Shown: positions 51,334 through 60,944, numbered from the stretch's first letter. The stretch: DNA of 64,000 nucleotides from an unicellular cyanobacterium SU3 (GCA_002172675.1 NETF01000110.1:1-64000), one strand, 5' to 3'. Notes: generated by a model not told the origin, from the sequence alone. Numbers and translations: made by a program.

Positions 51334-53979
51334 TTACTGTAAGCTTTCTCTTAGTTGCTGTTTAGCGGTTGATAAGGCTTCAGATAACTTACTAGGTTCT
51401 CGTCCTCCGGCTTGAGCTAAGTTAGGACGACCGCCACCGCCACCCCCGCATATTTTAGCAATTTGACCGATAAATTTTCCAGCTTGAAGTGCCTTTTCTT
51501 TATTGACTTTTTTACTAAAAGCTGCTACTAAACTAACCTTTCCTTCTGAGGGAATAGAGCCTAAAATAACCGCGCCTTCCCCTAGTTTTTGTTGTAATCT
51601 TTCCGCAGCAGTTTGCAAAGCTTTTGCGTCCATTTCTCCCATGTCTGAAACCAACAGTTTATATTCCCCAATTGTCTCAGCTTCGTTTAATAATTGATCA
51701 GATTTTGCTACAGCTAAATCCTGTTTAACCGAGTCTAATTCTTTTTGAGTCGTCTTTAGTTCAGACTGTAAGGCTGTGATACGATCGCTAATTTCTTCGG
51801 GTTTAATTTTAAAGCGATCGCACAGATCCTTAACCACTGTTTCCCTAACTTTCAAATACTCTAAAACGGCTGGTCCGGCCACTGCTTCAATCCGTCTTAC
51901 CCCAGAAGAAATACCACTTTCTGACATAATTTTAAACAAGCCAATTTCTGCAGTATTCTTAACATGAGTTCCGCCACATAATTCCATCGAAACCCCAGGC
52001 ACATCTATCACCCGAACGTCTGTCCCATACTTCTCACCAAACATAGCGATCGCACCTTTTTCTTTAGCTGTTTCTATGGGCATGACTGCGATTTCTGTAT
52101 CATGTGCTTCAGCGATCCAAGTATTAATTAACTCCTCAATTTCTTGTAATTCTTCTGACGTTACAGCGCGAGGACAATTAAAGTCAAATCTTAATCGATC
52201 AAAGGCCACTAATGAACCTGCTTGAGAGATAGAATTATCTACCACTTTCTTCAAAGCTGCTTGTAATAAATGGGTTGCGGTATGATTAGCTTGTACTTGA
52301 CGACGACAAGCCCGATCAATGGTTGCTTTAACCTTATCATTAACAGAAACGCTGCCCCTTTCTACGCGACCAAAATGAACAAAAATACCTGATTCTTTTT
52401 GAACATCGTCGACCCGAATGACTAAATTTTCTCCTGTCAAAAATCCGCGATCGCCTATCTGTCCCCCTGATTCTCCGTAGAAGGGAGTTTGATCTAATAC
52501 GATTTGAACCTCTGATCCTGCTTCTGCTATGTCAACCGATTTTCCTTGAATTAAAACCGCTTCAACTTTAGCAGTGGATTGTAAGTCAGTATAACCTAAA
52601 AATTCCGTCGGATGAATATGTTCAGCTAACTGATCTAAGCTTCCTTGTACCGTTAAATCAATGGTTTCATGGGCAGCTTTTGACCGTTCTTGTTGCTGTT
52701 TCATTTCGGCTTCAAACCCTTCGATATCTACCGTTAAATTACTCTCTTCTGCAATTTCTTGGGTTAGTTCTAAGGGGAAGCCAAAGGTATCATATAAGGT
52801 AAACGCATCCACTCCCGAAATTTGCCCTTGATTTTCGGGTTTCTCGATAATTTCAGCGAGTAACTTTTCTCCCCGTTCCAACGTTTTTAAGAAAGCATTT
52901 TCTTCTCGTTCTAATTCTCCTTTAATAAAGGTTTCTCTTTCCCTAACTTCGGGGTAAGCTTTTTCAGAAAGTTGGATAGCGGTTTCTGCCACTTTATTGA
53001 TAAATTGCCCTTCAATTCCAATTAAGCGACCATGACGCACTACACGACGAATTAAACGACGTAAGACGTAACCTCTATCGGTATTGGATGCAGTAATGCC
53101 ATCACTAATCATGTGAACAACAGACCGCACATGATCCCCGATCACTTTTAAAGAAACTTTCGTTTTTTCTGTTGCTTTATGATAATCAATATTAGCAATA
53201 TTAGCTGCAGTTTCAATAATGGGAAAAATGAGATCCGTTTCGTAATTATTAGGAACTTTTTGTAAGATTTGTGCCATCCTTTCCAACCCCATTCCGGTGT
53301 CAATATTTTTCTTTTGTAATGGGGTCAAGTTTCCTTCAGCATCACGGTTATATTCCATAAATACCAAGTTATAAAACTCGATAAACCGAGAATCATCTTC
53401 GAGATCAATATTGTTTTCTCCGAGTTCCGGATGAAAGTCATAATAAAGTTCTGAACATGGACCACAAGGGCCCGTCGGACCCGCTTTCCAAAAGTTATCT
53501 TTTTCGCCCATGCGTTTAATTCTTTGGGGAGGAATACCGATCATTTCTTCCCAAAGTTTAAAGGCTTCATCATCCTTTTCAAAGACACTCACCACAATAT
53601 TTTCTGGCGGTAATTGATACACTTGGGTAGACAGTTCCCAAGCCCATTTAATCGCTTGTTCTTTGAAATAGTCCCCAAAACTAAAATTACCTAACATTTC
53701 AAAGAAGGTATGATGTCTAGCGGTGCGTCCTACGTTTTCGATATCATTGGTTCTAATACACTTTTGAGACGTGGTAGCACGAGGGAAGTCTGGTTGCTTT
53801 TGACCCAGAAAAATAGGTTTAAAGGGAAGCATCCCTGCAATGGTCAGAAGTACGGTAGGATCTTCAGGAATAAGGGAGGCACTGGGTAAAATTTGGTGAT
53901 GTTGTTGAGCGTAGAATTGTAAAAAGCGATCGCGTATTTGATTTCCGGTCAGAAAAGGTACAGTTGTGGTCATTATCAT
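51334..53979 (-). CDS. alaS: Alanine-tRNA ligase
   Basis: Attaches alanine to tRNA-Ala and edits mischarged serine or glycine. The 881-residue protein has the class II catalytic domain ([40 protein letters not shown]), the RNA-recognition helical part, the editing domain with zinc ligands [12 protein letters not shown] and [11 protein letters not shown], and a C-terminal C-Ala domain ending [15 protein letters not shown]. Start codons at 53979 and 53973 are both possible (MIM). Full length. tRNA-Ala(CGC) is 5.6 kb away and unrelated in regulation. Confidence 0.97.
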   Translation of the reverse strand: MIMTTTVPFLTGNQIRDRFLQFYAQQHHQILPSASLIPEDPTVLLTIAGMLPFKPIFLGQKQPDFPRATTSQKCIRTNDIENVGRTARHHTFFEMLGNFSFGDYFKEQAIKWAWELSTQVYQLPPENIVVSVFEKDDEAFKLWEEMIGIPPQRIKRMGEKDNFWKAGPTGPCGPCSELYYDFHPELGENNIDLEDDSRFIEFYNLVFMEYNRDAEGNLTPLQKKNIDTGMGLERMAQILQKVPNNYETDLIFPIIETAANIANIDYHKATEKTKVSLKVIGDHVRSVVHMISDGITASNTDRGYVLRRLIRRVVRHGRLIGIEGQFINKVAETAIQLSEKAYPEVRERETFIKGELEREENAFLKTLERGEKLLAEIIEKPENQGQISGVDAFTLYDTFGFPLELTQEIAEESNLTVDIEGFEAEMKQQQERSKAAHETIDLTVQGSLDQLAEHIHPTEFLGYTDLQSTAKVEAVLIQGKSVDIAEAGSEVQIVLDQTPFYGESGGQIGDRGFLTGENLVIRVDDVQKESGIFVHFGRVERGSVSVNDKVKATIDRACRRQVQANHTATHLLQAALKKVVDNSISQAGSLVAFDRLRFDFNCPRAVTSEELQEIEELINTWIAEAHDTEIAVMPIETAKEKGAIAMFGEKYGTDVRVIDVPGVSMELCGGTHVKNTAEIGLFKIMSESGISSGVRRIEAVAGPAVLEYLKVRETVVKDLCDRFKIKPEEISDRITALQSELKTTQKELDSVKQDLAVAKSDQLLNEAETIGEYKLLVSDMGEMDAKALQTAAERLQQKLGEGAVILGSIPSEGKVSLVAAFSKKVNKEKALQAGKFIGQIAKICGGGGGGRPNLAQAGGREPSKLSEALSTAKQQLRESLQ

Positions 53980-54293
53980 GTTTCTCGTTTTAGTCCATCT
54001 TTCAGTTTAAAATTTTTTTGCTTTGACTAGCACGAAAAAGGTAAAATTCCTTGTCTGTTGGCTGACTCTGACAAGACTGTCAGGGTTTCGTTTTATCTAT
54101 CTGGATCTCAATCACTGATAATATTTTTAACATTTGTTAAGATAAAACAGGTTCAGAACATAACTTGTGATTAGTTACCTTGTGGTATTTTTATGACAAT
54201 TACCAAAATATAACTATCACGCTGTGTATATTCTGAGCGATTTAGCAGCAGAGTTTTATCACTTGACCTGATGACAACTAAGGGAATAGTAAA
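53980..54293. other. Divergent promoter region without recognised gene
   Basis: 314 bp between divergent alaS and the small-protein gene at 54294. It contains a CTGACA-AGAC-TGTCAG hairpin (54068-54083) and A+T-rich stretches. No T-box, tRNA or open frame was recognised. Confidence 0.5.
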
Positions 54294-54500
54294 ATGACTA
54301 ATGTCAAAGAACTGAATCAGTTAATGGAAAAGATTGAGAGTGGAGATGTTGTTAGTCGTGCCTTTGCCCGACAAAAAGCATCGGACATTTTAGCAACAAA
54401 AAGTATTGACTTATCTTTAAGACAAACTTTAGCAGATCGTCTTAATCAACAAAATTTATTATTAGCCTTAAAAACCACTGTAGGGGATGATAGCTATTAA
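54294..54500 (+). CDS. Small helical protein of unknown function (68 aa)
   Basis: 68 residues, almost wholly helical and highly charged: MTNVKELNQLMEKIESGDVV, SRAFARQKASDILATKSIDL, SLRQTLADRLNQQNLLLALK. Codon use matches neighbours and the ATG is preceded by AGGGAATAGTAAA. A strong terminator follows 53 bp downstream, supporting a single-gene unit. I do not recognise the family and see no transmembrane or metal motif. Not related by sequence to the helical carotenoid protein that converges on it. Confidence 0.7.
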   Translation: MTNVKELNQLMEKIESGDVVSRAFARQKASDILATKSIDLSLRQTLADRLNQQNLLLALKTTVGDDSY

Positions 54501-54553
54501 AGAATTATTATTATAGTTTAATGATCCTTATTGTTTTTTTGCTTTAATAAAAA

Positions 54554-54579
54554 CTCCCTTCGATTGAAGGGAGCTTTTT
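54554..54579. terminator. Intrinsic terminator
   Basis: CTCCCTTC (54554-54561) pairs with GAAGGGAG (54566-54573) around a 4-nt loop, then CTTTTT. It ends the 54294 gene. On the other strand AAAAAC-type flanks offer a shorter T-run (TTTTT from 54548 region) for the converging carotenoid protein gene. Confidence 0.85.
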
Positions 54580-54650
54580 CTATGATTCTCTGTATTAATA
54601 GGAGAGAACTTTGTAACTAGAACAGAAAGGAAACTTGTTTCCTAACAGAA

Positions 54651-55136
54651 TTATGCAGAAGTATTGGTAGTAGGAGAAATGCCCATATTATCAGCTATAT
54701 CACGTAATACAGTAATTTGGGTATTAAAGTCTAAAGATTCAATGGAACCTAACCACTCAGTTTCTTTCTCACCTAAGTCATATTGATCAGGCATAGGAAT
54801 AATTAAACCTTCTACCATTCCTTTCGCTAAAAAGTACCAAAAAGCTAATTTAGTATTAGCACTGAAAGCACCATATTGATGACTGTATTCAGTATCCTTC
54901 TTACTAACAATATCCCGCATAATTTCTAATTGTTCTTCTTGGGATTTTTCGCCAACTTGTTCAAATAATCCGCCGGCGATCGCAGGTTCAGCCGTATTGG
55001 GAGCAGCAGGAGTAATAGAACTTCCCATCTTTTCATAGAGGAACCATAATAAAGCCAGCTTATTATCAACGGTAAAGTTGTCAAATATTTCAACTGCTTT
55101 GTTATAGTCTGCTTTCATTTCTGTATAAAGTGCCAT
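54651..55136 (-). CDS. Helical carotenoid protein (OCP N-terminal domain homologue)
   Basis: 161 residues matching the N-terminal helical domain of the orange carotenoid protein, with no C-terminal NTF2-like domain. Family segments are visible: AVEIFDNFTVDNKLALLWFLYEKMG (about 14-38), SQEEQLEIMRDIVSKKDTEYSHQYGAFSANTKLAFWYFLAKGM (about 65-107) and IIPMPDQYDL (about 112-121). Stand-alone members (HCPs) bind a carotenoid and quench singlet oxygen, some also phycobilisomes. Neither an OCP C-terminal homologue nor frp is adjacent. Likely under light-stress control. Confidence 0.92.
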   Translation of the reverse strand: MALYTEMKADYNKAVEIFDNFTVDNKLALLWFLYEKMGSSITPAAPNTAEPAIAGGLFEQVGEKSQEEQLEIMRDIVSKKDTEYSHQYGAFSANTKLAFWYFLAKGMVEGLIIPMPDQYDLGEKETEWLGSIESLDFNTQITVLRDIADNMGISPTTNTSA

Positions 55137-55275
55137 AAATTAATATTCCTAATTCTACGAAGCAATTACTTGCTTATAAACATATTTATTTTGCTTCTTT
55201 ATAAAACTTAACATTTTATCAAAGTTAACTTGATCCCTCATTAGATAGACATTTTGACTACTTCTAACGATAGAG

Positions 55276-56046
55276 TTAGAAAGATTGTGCATCTTTTTTA
55301 TCTTGAGCTTCCCTAACTTTTTGTTGTTTGTGGACTCCCTTTTGATGAGCTTGTTCCCCTGCAATTCCTGCTTGACGAGAATCTAATTCTTCTAAATCGG
55401 GTAAACGTCCATAGAGAACTAACGTATCTTGAGAACGGATAGAAGTCGAACCCCGTGGAACCCCAATATAAGTACCATCTTGGCGATAAATTCCCAAAAT
55501 CGCCACCCCTTCAGAGAATAAATTAAGTTCTTTAAGACTTCGATTGGCCAGCCAATCCTCTTTTTGAACTTTTAACTCTCGTACCCCGTAATCTCCTGAG
55601 AGTTGAAGGAGGTTAGCATAATCTTGAATTGTCAACTGAGTCCAACGATGTAACGCCTTAGCAATTAATAGTTCAATCATACGGTCAACCCAGTGATTCG
55701 TAGATACAGCCCAAAGGGTTGAGAGTCCTATTACTAGGAGAAAAAATCGGCTAAGCCAACCCTGATTATCCCCTATGGAGATAAACGTTAAGACCAACGA
55801 AGAAATTACAGTAACAATCCCTGCATTACCCAAAAACATCAACCACATAATAATGCGACGACGAACCGGATGGTCTATCACTTGTTCTGATTCGCTGGTG
55901 GTAAACCCTGCCCCTGTAAAGGCAGAACGAGCTTGAAATAAGGCTAGTGGGCGAGATAAACCAGTCATGGCTAAGGCCTGAGTTCCAATACGAGTAATAA
56001 TCAGAGATACCGTTACCGTAATTAACACAGAAGCCAGGGCAGCCAC
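55276..56046 (-). CDS. Membrane protein with TrkA C-terminal (RCK_C) domain
   Basis: 256 residues. Three or four membrane helices at the N-terminus (about 1-25, 75-95, 100-125) with a loop QARSAFTGAGFTTSESEQ (about 38-55) that resembles the TTTGF-type selectivity loop of Trk/Ktr potassium transporters. The cytoplasmic part has an RCK_C domain (about 150-215, with GVRELKVQKEDWLANRSLKE and IGVPRGSTSIRSQDTLVLYG). A basic tail rich in Q and K follows. The family is a cyanobacterial ion-transport-like protein; the ion is unknown. The downstream stop is at 55276 and the gene is likely monocistronic. Confidence 0.85.
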   Translation of the reverse strand: MAALASVLITVTVSLIITRIGTQALAMTGLSRPLALFQARSAFTGAGFTTSESEQVIDHPVRRRIIMWLMFLGNAGIVTVISSLVLTFISIGDNQGWLSRFFLLVIGLSTLWAVSTNHWVDRMIELLIAKALHRWTQLTIQDYANLLQLSGDYGVRELKVQKEDWLANRSLKELNLFSEGVAILGIYRQDGTYIGVPRGSTSIRSQDTLVLYGRLPDLEELDSRQAGIAGEQAHQKGVHKQQKVREAQDKKDAQSF

Positions 56047-56392
56047 AAAAAAGTTCTCCTAATAGAATAATAACTATAACGATAGTAATCTAAAAATCGC
56101 TCAACCCTAACATTTTCCCCTGTCTCAAACTGTATTTACAGCAGTTTTTAATTGAGTGTATTAAAATTTTAGTTAAGTAAGTGTGGGGAGTATTTGCATT
56201 TCAATAGTTTAATCTATGCAAATGAAGATTGACATAGATATAAGTTTTAACACTTACCAGTCAAACCCTTCGTTCATTTTCGAGTCACCATTTGTTTTTC
56301 TGAGTGAAAAGTTAAGATAACTCCGGACTATACAAAGTATAATCTGAGATTTTTGACAACTAAAAAGCTCTATCAAAATAAAAAAATTAGCA

Positions 56393-58909
56393 ATGGCTAC
56401 TTCTGATTTAATCATCTGGCTAAAAGAACGTACTCCCTTAAACGTATTAAGTTCTGAGATACTTGAGGCGATCGCAGTTTCGATGGAGTTAATGACGATT
56501 GACGGTAAACAAACCCTAGTTAGAGGCGGAAGTCCCCCTGACAAACTTTATATTTTCAAATCTGGACAAATTCAAAGTCAAGGAATTCCAGAAGCTAGTT
56601 TACTAACAGGAACATTAATCAATTTAAGAGCATTAATTCTAGAGCAACCCGTTTCAAAAACATTAGTGACCTTAGATAAGTGTGAGTTATGGTGGATAGA
56701 TGTCCAACAATTTAAGTCCTTACTCAAACAATATCCCGAAATAACTCAAGCCTTCTCCCAACAACTGGCTTTAGAACTCAAAGAACTCTCTTCTGAGTTA
56801 AGTTTTCAACAAGACAGACAGACCATTCTGCGCCCATATTTAGTCACAAAAGTAAAACGGGGAGTCATTGGAAAAAGTCGCTACGCTGTTAAATTGCGAT
56901 CGCAGATCAAAAACTTCTCTGATAATCGTCAACCTCTATTGATTTTTGGAGAACCTGGGTTACAAAAAGACAATTTAGCTACCCTAGTTCATTTTAGTTC
57001 CCCTTTTCGTCGAGAACCCATAATCCAAGTCAACTGTTCTCAATTACAAGCCAGTGGGGCTGAATTATTTGGACGAGTTGGGGGCAAATTGAGCTTACTT
57101 GAAGCTTTAGGGAAAGGAACTCTCATACTCAATAATCTTCAAGAACTTTCCCCTGAGTTATTAAAACCCATTGCTCAATTATTAAAAGATGGCACTTATT
57201 ACCCTGTAAGCCGTCAAGGAGACTCTTCTGCAAGTTGTAAAACCAGTCACTGTAGAATTATTATTATTTCTGAAAAAAAGCTCTCTAACATTGATGAGTT
57301 GATCAAAAATATTATTAAAGTCCCCCCTTTACGAGTTCGGAAAACGGACATTGAAGATTTAGTAACGTATTATATCAGTTTAATGTGTCGTAAAAGGGGT
57401 ATAGACAAAGTAACGATTACTCCTGAGGCGACTAGAAAACTACAAGCCTACGACTTTCCTAACAATTTGCAAGAACTCGAAAATCTTATTGAACGGGCCC
57501 TGGTACAGTTAAAAGGCTATCAGGAAATCACAGAAGAAATTATTTGGCCCTCACAAAGTAAAAAACAGCAATTTCGCTTTAATCTGCTCAAAGGATATCC
57601 TCGTTTGCGTCAGTTTTTTCGTAGTCAATGGTATCCTGACAGACTTAATTATGGTTTCACCTTGATAGCCTTTGCTTTAATCAATATTATTCTCTGGACT
57701 GGTCCACAAACAAGAGAAGAAAATTTTGCCTTAAATCTATTTTGGGCTTGGTGGTGGCCACTGGTTTTAATCGGATTTCTCTTTGTGGGTCGATTATGGT
57801 GTGCCGTTTGTCCTTTTATGATTTACGGAGAACTCGCTCAAAAAGTTTCCTTGTGGTTATTTCCTAGAAAACTGAAAAAATGGCCGCGCAAATGGGCTGA
57901 AACTTGGGGAGGATGGTTTTTATGGGGTTTATTTGCCTTAATTTTGTTGTGGGAAGAACTCTGGGATTTAAAAAATACGGCTTATCTATCTTCTTGTTTA
58001 TTATTATTGATCACTGCTGGAGCAATGATTGGTTCAACGATTTTTGAACGTCGCTTTTGGTGTCGTTATTTATGCCCCATTGGTGGCATGAATGGAATGT
58101 TTGCTAAACTCTCTATGACAGAATTACGAGGGCAACAAGGAACTTGTTCGGCAGAATGTACGACCTATCAATGCTATAAAGGAGGTCCTCAAAAAGGGGA
58201 AGGGTTAGAAACTAATGGCTGTCCTCTTTATTCCCATCCTGCCCAACTTGAAGATAATCGAGATTGCGTTTTATGTATGACTTGTTTAAAAGCTTGTCCC
58301 CATCGTTCTGTCGAGTTTAATTTACGACCCCCTGGCATTGAGTTATGGACCACTCATGTTCCTCGAAGTTATGAAGTGGCTTTGCTGCTTTTATTATTAG
58401 ATGCAGTGTTTTTACATCGTTTACCCCAAGTACAAGCTCAATTAGGTTTTTCCTGGAATCTTAGCCAATTTTGGATACATTCAGCACTCGCTATTTTAAC
58501 ATTAGGTTTGCCTGCCTTACTTCCTCTCGTTTTTCATCAAATCATGAGGTTATTGGGAGCGTTTGAATCAACAGTTAAAATTCGCCCATTTAAGGAATTA
58601 GCTTACGGCTATTTACCCTTAGTTTTGGCGGGAAATTTGGCTTATTATTTGCCCCTTGGTTTAGGAGAAGCAGGACAAATTTTGCCCGTTACTTTAGCCA
58701 CCTTTGGCTTCTCAGTACAGGAAGTTCCTATTATAGTTGCCCATCCGGCTGTAATTGCCTTTTTGCAAGGAACCCTTTTAATTTTGGGCGTAATTTTATC
58801 AATCATTTTGACTCAAAAAATTGCTAAATTACCGTTTCATTATTTAATTGTTCAACATCTATGTACTTTGATTTTAGGGATTGGATTATGGAATATTCTT
58901 TTGTTGTGA
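56393..58909 (+). CDS. cNMP-binding / degenerate sigma-54-activator AAA / 4Fe-4S membrane fusion protein
   Basis: 838 residues in three parts. Residues about 10-130 form a cyclic-nucleotide-binding-like domain. About 150-390 resemble the central AAA domain of NtrC-type activators (VNCSQLQASGAELFG, VPPLRVRKTDIEDLV, FPNNLQELENLIERAL), but the Walker A is GEPGLQKD (186-193), the Walker B acidic pair is NN (LILNNLQEL), and GAFTGA is absent. About 400-838 are a NapH/NosR-like membrane polyferredoxin with C470/C473, C557/C561, extra cysteines at 585-610, CVLCMTCLKACP (625-636) and several helices. Cyanobacteria lack sigma-54, so the AAA part is probably non-activating; a redox sensor role is inferred. 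Confidence 0.9.
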   Translation: MATSDLIIWLKERTPLNVLSSEILEAIAVSMELMTIDGKQTLVRGGSPPDKLYIFKSGQIQSQGIPEASLLTGTLINLRALILEQPVSKTLVTLDKCELWWIDVQQFKSLLKQYPEITQAFSQQLALELKELSSELSFQQDRQTILRPYLVTKVKRGVIGKSRYAVKLRSQIKNFSDNRQPLLIFGEPGLQKDNLATLVHFSSPFRREPIIQVNCSQLQASGAELFGRVGGKLSLLEALGKGTLILNNLQELSPELLKPIAQLLKDGTYYPVSRQGDSSASCKTSHCRIIIISEKKLSNIDELIKNIIKVPPLRVRKTDIEDLVTYYISLMCRKRGIDKVTITPEATRKLQAYDFPNNLQELENLIERALVQLKGYQEITEEIIWPSQSKKQQFRFNLLKGYPRLRQFFRSQWYPDRLNYGFTLIAFALINIILWTGPQTREENFALNLFWAWWWPLVLIGFLFVGRLWCAVCPFMIYGELAQKVSLWLFPRKLKKWPRKWAETWGGWFLWGLFALILLWEELWDLKNTAYLSSCLLLLITAGAMIGSTIFERRFWCRYLCPIGGMNGMFAKLSMTELRGQQGTCSAECTTYQCYKGGPQKGEGLETNGCPLYSHPAQLEDNRDCVLCMTCLKACPHRSVEFNLRPPGIELWTTHVPRSYEVALLLLLLDAVFLHRLPQVQAQLGFSWNLSQFWIHSALAILTLGLPALLPLVFHQIMRLLGAFESTVKIRPFKELAYGYLPLVLAGNLAYYLPLGLGEAGQILPVTLATFGFSVQEVPIIVAHPAVIAFLQGTLLILGVILSIILTQKIAKLPFHYLIVQHLCTLILGIGLWNILLL

Positions 58910-59041
58910 AAAAACTTTTGATGTCTGATTTTGTTAAGTTTCTCTCTTATGAGAGATGGGAATTAAACCCGTTTATTTTTAGGCTGAAAATAGCAAAAAA
59001 AATTAACTTTTTAACGACTTTATCAAGGTTTCAAATTATTT

Positions 59042-59488
59042 ATGGCAGAACAAACACAAGAAAAACAAAAATCATTTCTCGCAAAGGTAATCGAGCAAAG
59101 TGGACTTGAAAACGACAATGATGCTCAAGCTGCTACTAAGGTTGTTTTTCGTATTATGCGGGATTTAATCCCCTCTGATCAAATCAAGCAAATCGAGCAA
59201 CAACTCCATACAGAAGCACCAAAAGCGAATATGGAGATAGCTGACTTATGGAATGATCCTAATGTCATGGTAGCGTTTTTTAGTCGTGTCAGTCCTTTTA
59301 GACAGTTACCCATCGGTTCTAATACTTTCTTCTTGAGACTTTCTCAAGAGGCGGCACTTCCCGAAGGAGTAGAAGCCAAAAATGTAACCAAGGCTGTCTT
59401 TTCGGCACTCAAAGACGAATTACCTCAGCAAAAATCTAGAGAAATTGCTCAATATTTACCCGATGATATTCGTCAACTTTGGGGATAA
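59042..59488 (+). CDS. DUF2267-family protein
   Basis: 148 residues of DUF2267: two repeats of a helical unit with the pattern AxxATKVVFRIMRDLIPSDQIKQIEQQLH (about 27-56) and ATKAVFSALKDELPQQKSREIAQYLPDDIRQLW (about 116-148, ending the chain). The family is small, cytoplasmic and of unknown function, often stress-associated. The ATG is preceded by TCAAATTATTT and lies 132 bp after the polyferredoxin fusion gene. Two adjacent genes may form a unit, but a weak terminator follows. Confidence 0.88.
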   Translation: MAEQTQEKQKSFLAKVIEQSGLENDNDAQAATKVVFRIMRDLIPSDQIKQIEQQLHTEAPKANMEIADLWNDPNVMVAFFSRVSPFRQLPIGSNTFFLRLSQEAALPEGVEAKNVTKAVFSALKDELPQQKSREIAQYLPDDIRQLWG

Positions 59489-59510
59489 TTAAACTCTAGG
59501 TTATTGATAT

Positions 59511-59538
59511 AGGTGCATTATATTTCTTTAATGCACCT
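59511..59538 (+). terminator. Hairpin after the DUF2267 gene
   Basis: AGGTGCATTA (59511-59520) and TAATGCACCT (59529-59538) form a perfect 10-bp stem. Only TTATT follows, so it may be a weak terminator or a 3' stabiliser. Confidence 0.55.
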
Positions 59539-59569
59539 TATTCGTCTGAACTATAGTTATCAATTATGA

Positions 59570-59642
59570 TGGAGAATAGGAGACTCGAACCCCTGACCTC
59601 TGCGGTGCGATCGCAGCGCTCTACCAACTGAGCTAATTCCCC
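59570..59642 (-). tRNA. trnA-CGC: tRNA-Ala(CGC)
   Basis: 73 nt on the minus strand. Acceptor stem GGGGAAT/ATTCTCC contains the G3-U70 pair that defines alanine tRNAs, discriminator A73; D stem GCTC/GAGC; anticodon stem CTGCG/CGCAG with loop A-T-C-G-C-A-C, giving anticodon CGC; T stem AGGGG/CTCCT with TTCGAGT loop. CCA is not encoded. A HIP1 octamer (GCGATCGC, 59607-59614 on the plus strand) overlaps the anticodon stem and loop. Confidence 0.95.
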
Positions 59643-59675
59643 AAGTTTTCTTACAATCTGTCATCATAACATTGA

Positions 59676-59999
59676 ATGCTATTATTTGTTATTTTATTTA
59701 ACTTAGTGATTACCTGTATTAATTGTTATCTAGTGGTAAAACTGTGGCAATTATATGGTTCTCTACAACAGATCACTGATCAGTTAACGAATATTGAACA
59801 ACAAGTTGGTGAATTGTTTAGCCTGACTCGCAATCAAATATTAAAAGGACAACAAGAAACAGCGCAACTCCGACAATATTATCAAACCCTTCACATTCAA
59901 CTAGCGATCGCTCAAAAAATGTTACGGACATTAAAATTGTTCTGGACAATAGGGTATCGACTGCAAAATTTTAGACGACTGAAGAAAAAAATCTCATAA
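59676..59999 (+). CDS. Small membrane-anchored coiled-coil protein
   Basis: 107 residues. One N-terminal membrane helix (LFVILFNLVITCINCYLVVKLW) is followed by a heptad-rich cytoplasmic segment (LQQITDQLTNIEQQVGELFSLTRNQILKG then AQLRQYYQTLHIQLAIAQKML) likely to form a coiled coil, and a basic end (YRLQNFRRLKKKIS). No catalytic domain is present. The family is not recognised; possibly conserved among cyanobacteria. It starts 34 bp after the tRNA-Ala gene on the opposite strand. Confidence 0.7.
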   Translation: MLLFVILFNLVITCINCYLVVKLWQLYGSLQQITDQLTNIEQQVGELFSLTRNQILKGQQETAQLRQYYQTLHIQLAIAQKMLRTLKLFWTIGYRLQNFRRLKKKIS

Positions 60000-60193
60000 C
60001 CTCCTCACTCCGATAACAATTTGTAACATAACCCTTAGCCTAGGGAGTCACGGGGCTTATTATGATGAAGTCAACCATTAAGTCAACATAAAATGACGAG
60101 TGGGAGACAATCTTTACTCAGGCTTTGCCCTCAGAGTAAGATATCTTCGATGTACCAGTGATTTTTCCTATCTTGTGTACAACAAACGTTAGT

Positions 60194-60208
60194 CTTTTGT
60201 AACAAAAG
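60194..60208. promoter_or_regulatory. Palindrome CTTTTGTAACAAAAG in the psaF leader
   Basis: Seven-base arms CTTTTGT and ACAAAAG around one base, 13 bp before the psaF ATG. It includes GTTACAAA on the minus strand, a single half of the HLR1 (RpaB) box, but the second half is weak. It could be a protein site; the short centre does not favour an RNA hairpin. Confidence 0.35.
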
Positions 60209-60220
60209 GAAACAACTCTT

Positions 60221-60715
60221 ATGAAACGATTGTTCGCTTTAATTCTCGTTGCAACCCTGTGGTTTAGCTTTGCCCCCACTGCTTCGGCAGCCTACGATAA
60301 TTTAACCCCTTGTAGCGAAAACCCTGCTTACCAGCAAAAATCTAAAAATTTCCGCAATACCACCCCCGATCCTCAGTCTGGCCAAAAACGGGCTGAACGT
60401 TATGCAGAAGCATTATGTGGTCCTGAAGGCTATCCTCATCTCATTACAGATGGTAACTTAGCCCATGTGGGAGAGTTTGGCATTCCTGCGATTCTATTCC
60501 TTTATATTGCCGGTTGGATTGGTTGGGTAGGCCGGGCTTATATCATCGCTATCCGCGATGAGAAAAACACTGAAATGCAAGAAGTTGTCATTAATGTTCC
60601 TCTCGCTATCAGTAAAATGTTAACCGGCTTTGCTTGGCCTTTAGCTGCCTTTGGAGAATTCACCTCTGGTAAATTAACTGCCAAAGATGACGAGATCCCC
60701 GTATCCCCTCGTTAA
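60221..60715 (+). CDS. psaF: Photosystem I reaction center subunit III (PsaF)
   Basis: Lumen-facing subunit of photosystem I that helps plastocyanin or cytochrome c6 docking in some organisms. 164 residues: signal peptide [23 protein letters not shown] (cleaved about residue 23), the mature start [20 protein letters not shown], a cysteine pair (C32 and C65 by position in CSENP and LCGPEGYP), and a transmembrane helix ([20 protein letters not shown]). Length and motifs match PsaF. It is followed by psaJ after 54 bp, the usual pair. Confidence 0.97.
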   Translation: MKRLFALILVATLWFSFAPTASAAYDNLTPCSENPAYQQKSKNFRNTTPDPQSGQKRAERYAEALCGPEGYPHLITDGNLAHVGEFGIPAILFLYIAGWIGWVGRAYIIAIRDEKNTEMQEVVINVPLAISKMLTGFAWPLAAFGEFTSGKLTAKDDEIPVSPR

Positions 60716-60769
60716 TTAAACACGATTTGCACTTTTTCATTGATCATTAATTAATTGGAGAACTAATTC

Positions 60770-60898
60770 ATGGAAGGTTTGACAAAGTTTTTATCAACTG
60801 CCCCTGTTTTAATTATGGCCTTGTTAACGGTAACTGCAGGGATTTTAATTGAGTTCAATCGTTTCTATCCTGATCTTCTTTTCCATCCTTTACCTTAA
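60770..60898 (+). CDS. psaJ: Photosystem I subunit IX (PsaJ)
   Basis: 42-residue single-helix photosystem I subunit that stabilises PsaF. From the ATG at 60770: [20 protein letters not shown], then [22 protein letters not shown]. The EFNRFYPD(L/I)LFHP ending is universal in PsaJ. It has an AATTGGAG ribosome site. The gene is below default length cut-offs. It ends the psaFJ unit, followed by a strong terminator. Confidence 0.97.
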   Translation: MEGLTKFLSTAPVLIMALLTVTAGILIEFNRFYPDLLFHPLP

Positions 60899-60944
60899 GG
60901 ATAAAAGATTCATTCATAACTCACGTCATTAATTTTTAATTATT

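Noticed and set aside
56540-57570. Reading the fusion protein as a working sigma-54 transcription activator.
   Set aside because: Walker A and B are altered, the GAFTGA loop and DNA-binding helix-turn-helix are absent, and cyanobacteria lack sigma-54.
60015-60035. HLR1 (RpaB) site upstream of psaF, from GTTACAAA on the minus strand.
   Set aside because: Only one half matches the (G/T)TTACA(T/A)(T/A) pattern; the second half after the 2-bp spacer matches only in its first four bases.
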